A stretch of DNA of 5,425 nt, taken from assembly GCA_021841725.1 (NCBI GenBank), contig JAKCEC010000101.1:1-5425 (forward strand), written 5' to 3'. A program made the position numbers and the translations under genes. The notes under the pieces were generated by a model. That model was not told the origin of the DNA and searched no databases. It saw only the letters and a program-made list of their open reading frames with translations. The stretch is from Actinomycetes bacterium. Its GTDB lineage: Bacteria > Actinomycetota > Acidimicrobiia > Acidimicrobiales > RAAP-2. Positions 5,015 through 5,425 of this stretch are shown in pieces; positions within the stretch are counted from its first letter, which is position 1; each line of letters opens with the position of its first letter.

Positions 5015-5425
5015 ATGCGTTTGGTCTCCTGGAACATCAACGGTATTCGCGCGGTGCAGCGCAAGGGACTCTTCGCTCCCTTCGTGGCGGCGCTCTCGCC
5101 CGACGTCATCTGCCTCCAGGAGATCAAGGCCGAACAGCACCAATCCGAACACGTGCTCGAGGGCTACGAAGAGTACTGGCACTCCGCGCAGAAGAAGGGC
5201 TATTCGGGTACGGCGCTCTTTACGCGGACGACGCCCCTGAGTGTGGCGACCGGTCTCCCCGCCGCCCTCGTCAAGAAGTACTCACTCGGGCAGGACGAAT
5301 TCGGCAACCCCAACGACGAAGGTCGCACCATCACCGCGGAGTTTGAAAAGTTCTACCTGGTCACGGTCTATACCCCCAACGCCAAGGGCGATCTCAGTCG
5401 GCTCCGCCAGCGTCACGAGCAGTGG
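5015..5425 (+). CDS. xth: Exodeoxyribonuclease III / AP endonuclease, N-terminal part (3' end outside window)
   Basis: The first 137 codons of an Mg2+-dependent exonuclease III-family enzyme, which cuts DNA 5' of abasic sites and trims 3' blocking groups in base excision repair. Motifs: SWNINGIRA (5-13, with Asn7 as metal ligand), PDVICLQEIKAE (29-40, with Glu36 as catalytic metal ligand), GYSGTALFTR (62-71), EGRTITAEF (102-110) and VTVYTPN (116-122, the active-site Tyr region). The later Asp and His catalytic residues lie outside the window. ATG 5015 is chosen because the family starts a few residues before SWN; the ATG at 5008 is in another frame. The stretch 80-101 (LPAALVKKYSLGQDEFGNPN) is longer than the usual loop before EGR, as I recall the family. 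It is divergent from the anchored-protein operon across 120 bp and has no evident functional link to its neighbours. Confidence 0.94.
   Translation, partial: MRLVSWNINGIRAVQRKGLFAPFVAALSPDVICLQEIKAEQHQSEHVLEGYEEYWHSAQKKGYSGTALFTRTTPLSVATGLPAALVKKYSLGQDEFGNPNDEGRTITAEFEKFYLVTVYTPNAKGDLSRLRQRHEQW

Noticed and set aside
4895..5182. Upstream extension of the anchored protein to an ATG at 5182
   Set aside because: It would overlap the start of the exonuclease gene on the other strand and put a long unrelated segment before the membrane anchor. The GTG at 4894 has a -10 motif at the right distance.

Overview
This is a very compact, high-GC bacterial window that looks actinobacterial. The evidence is strong G/C preference at third codon positions, GTG and TTG starts, F420 biosynthesis genes, and at least three genes that appear to be transcribed without a leader (TANNNT hexamer, about 7 nt, then the start codon). 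A cofD-cofE pair converging on a mannose-1-phosphate guanylyltransferase-like gene recalls the fbiA-fbiB / Rv3264c neighbourhood of Mycobacterium. However, the single-domain CofE and the Thr-rich anchored protein suggest a deeper actinobacterial branch, perhaps Acidimicrobiia. That placement is inference from memory and was not tested.

Layout: (1) A minus-strand pair at 1-1398 encodes a cytoplasmic beta-lactamase-fold serine hydrolase, overlapped by 4 nt by a family-4-type glycosyltransferase that runs off the left edge. (2) A 37-bp intergenic gap (1399-1435) appears to carry two divergent leaderless promoters. (3) A plus-strand operon, cofD-cofE (1436-3057), with a 4-nt ATGA overlap, makes and glutamylates coenzyme F420. 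(4) A convergent minus-strand operon (4894 down to 3054) encodes a single-pass membrane protein with a Thr/Ala-rich tail, followed 2 nt later by a TTG-started NDP-sugar pyrophosphorylase (GDP-mannose type). Its stop codon overlaps that of cofE within TTAA. (5) A 120-bp divergent spacer (4895-5014) holds two promoters and two imperfect or short palindromes. (6) The 5' part of an exodeoxyribonuclease III / AP endonuclease gene runs off the right edge.

Only about 160 of 5425 bases are non-coding. Functionally the window combines a redox-cofactor operon with sugar-nucleotide and glycosyl-transfer genes and an envelope-anchored protein, next to a DNA-repair gene. The biosynthetic genes belong to recognisable families. 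I see no mobile element, CRISPR array, RNA gene or obvious new defence system. The points most worth following up are the back-to-back leaderless promoters, the missing dehydro-F420 reductase domain on CofE, and the uncharacterised anchored protein coupled to the guanylyltransferase gene.
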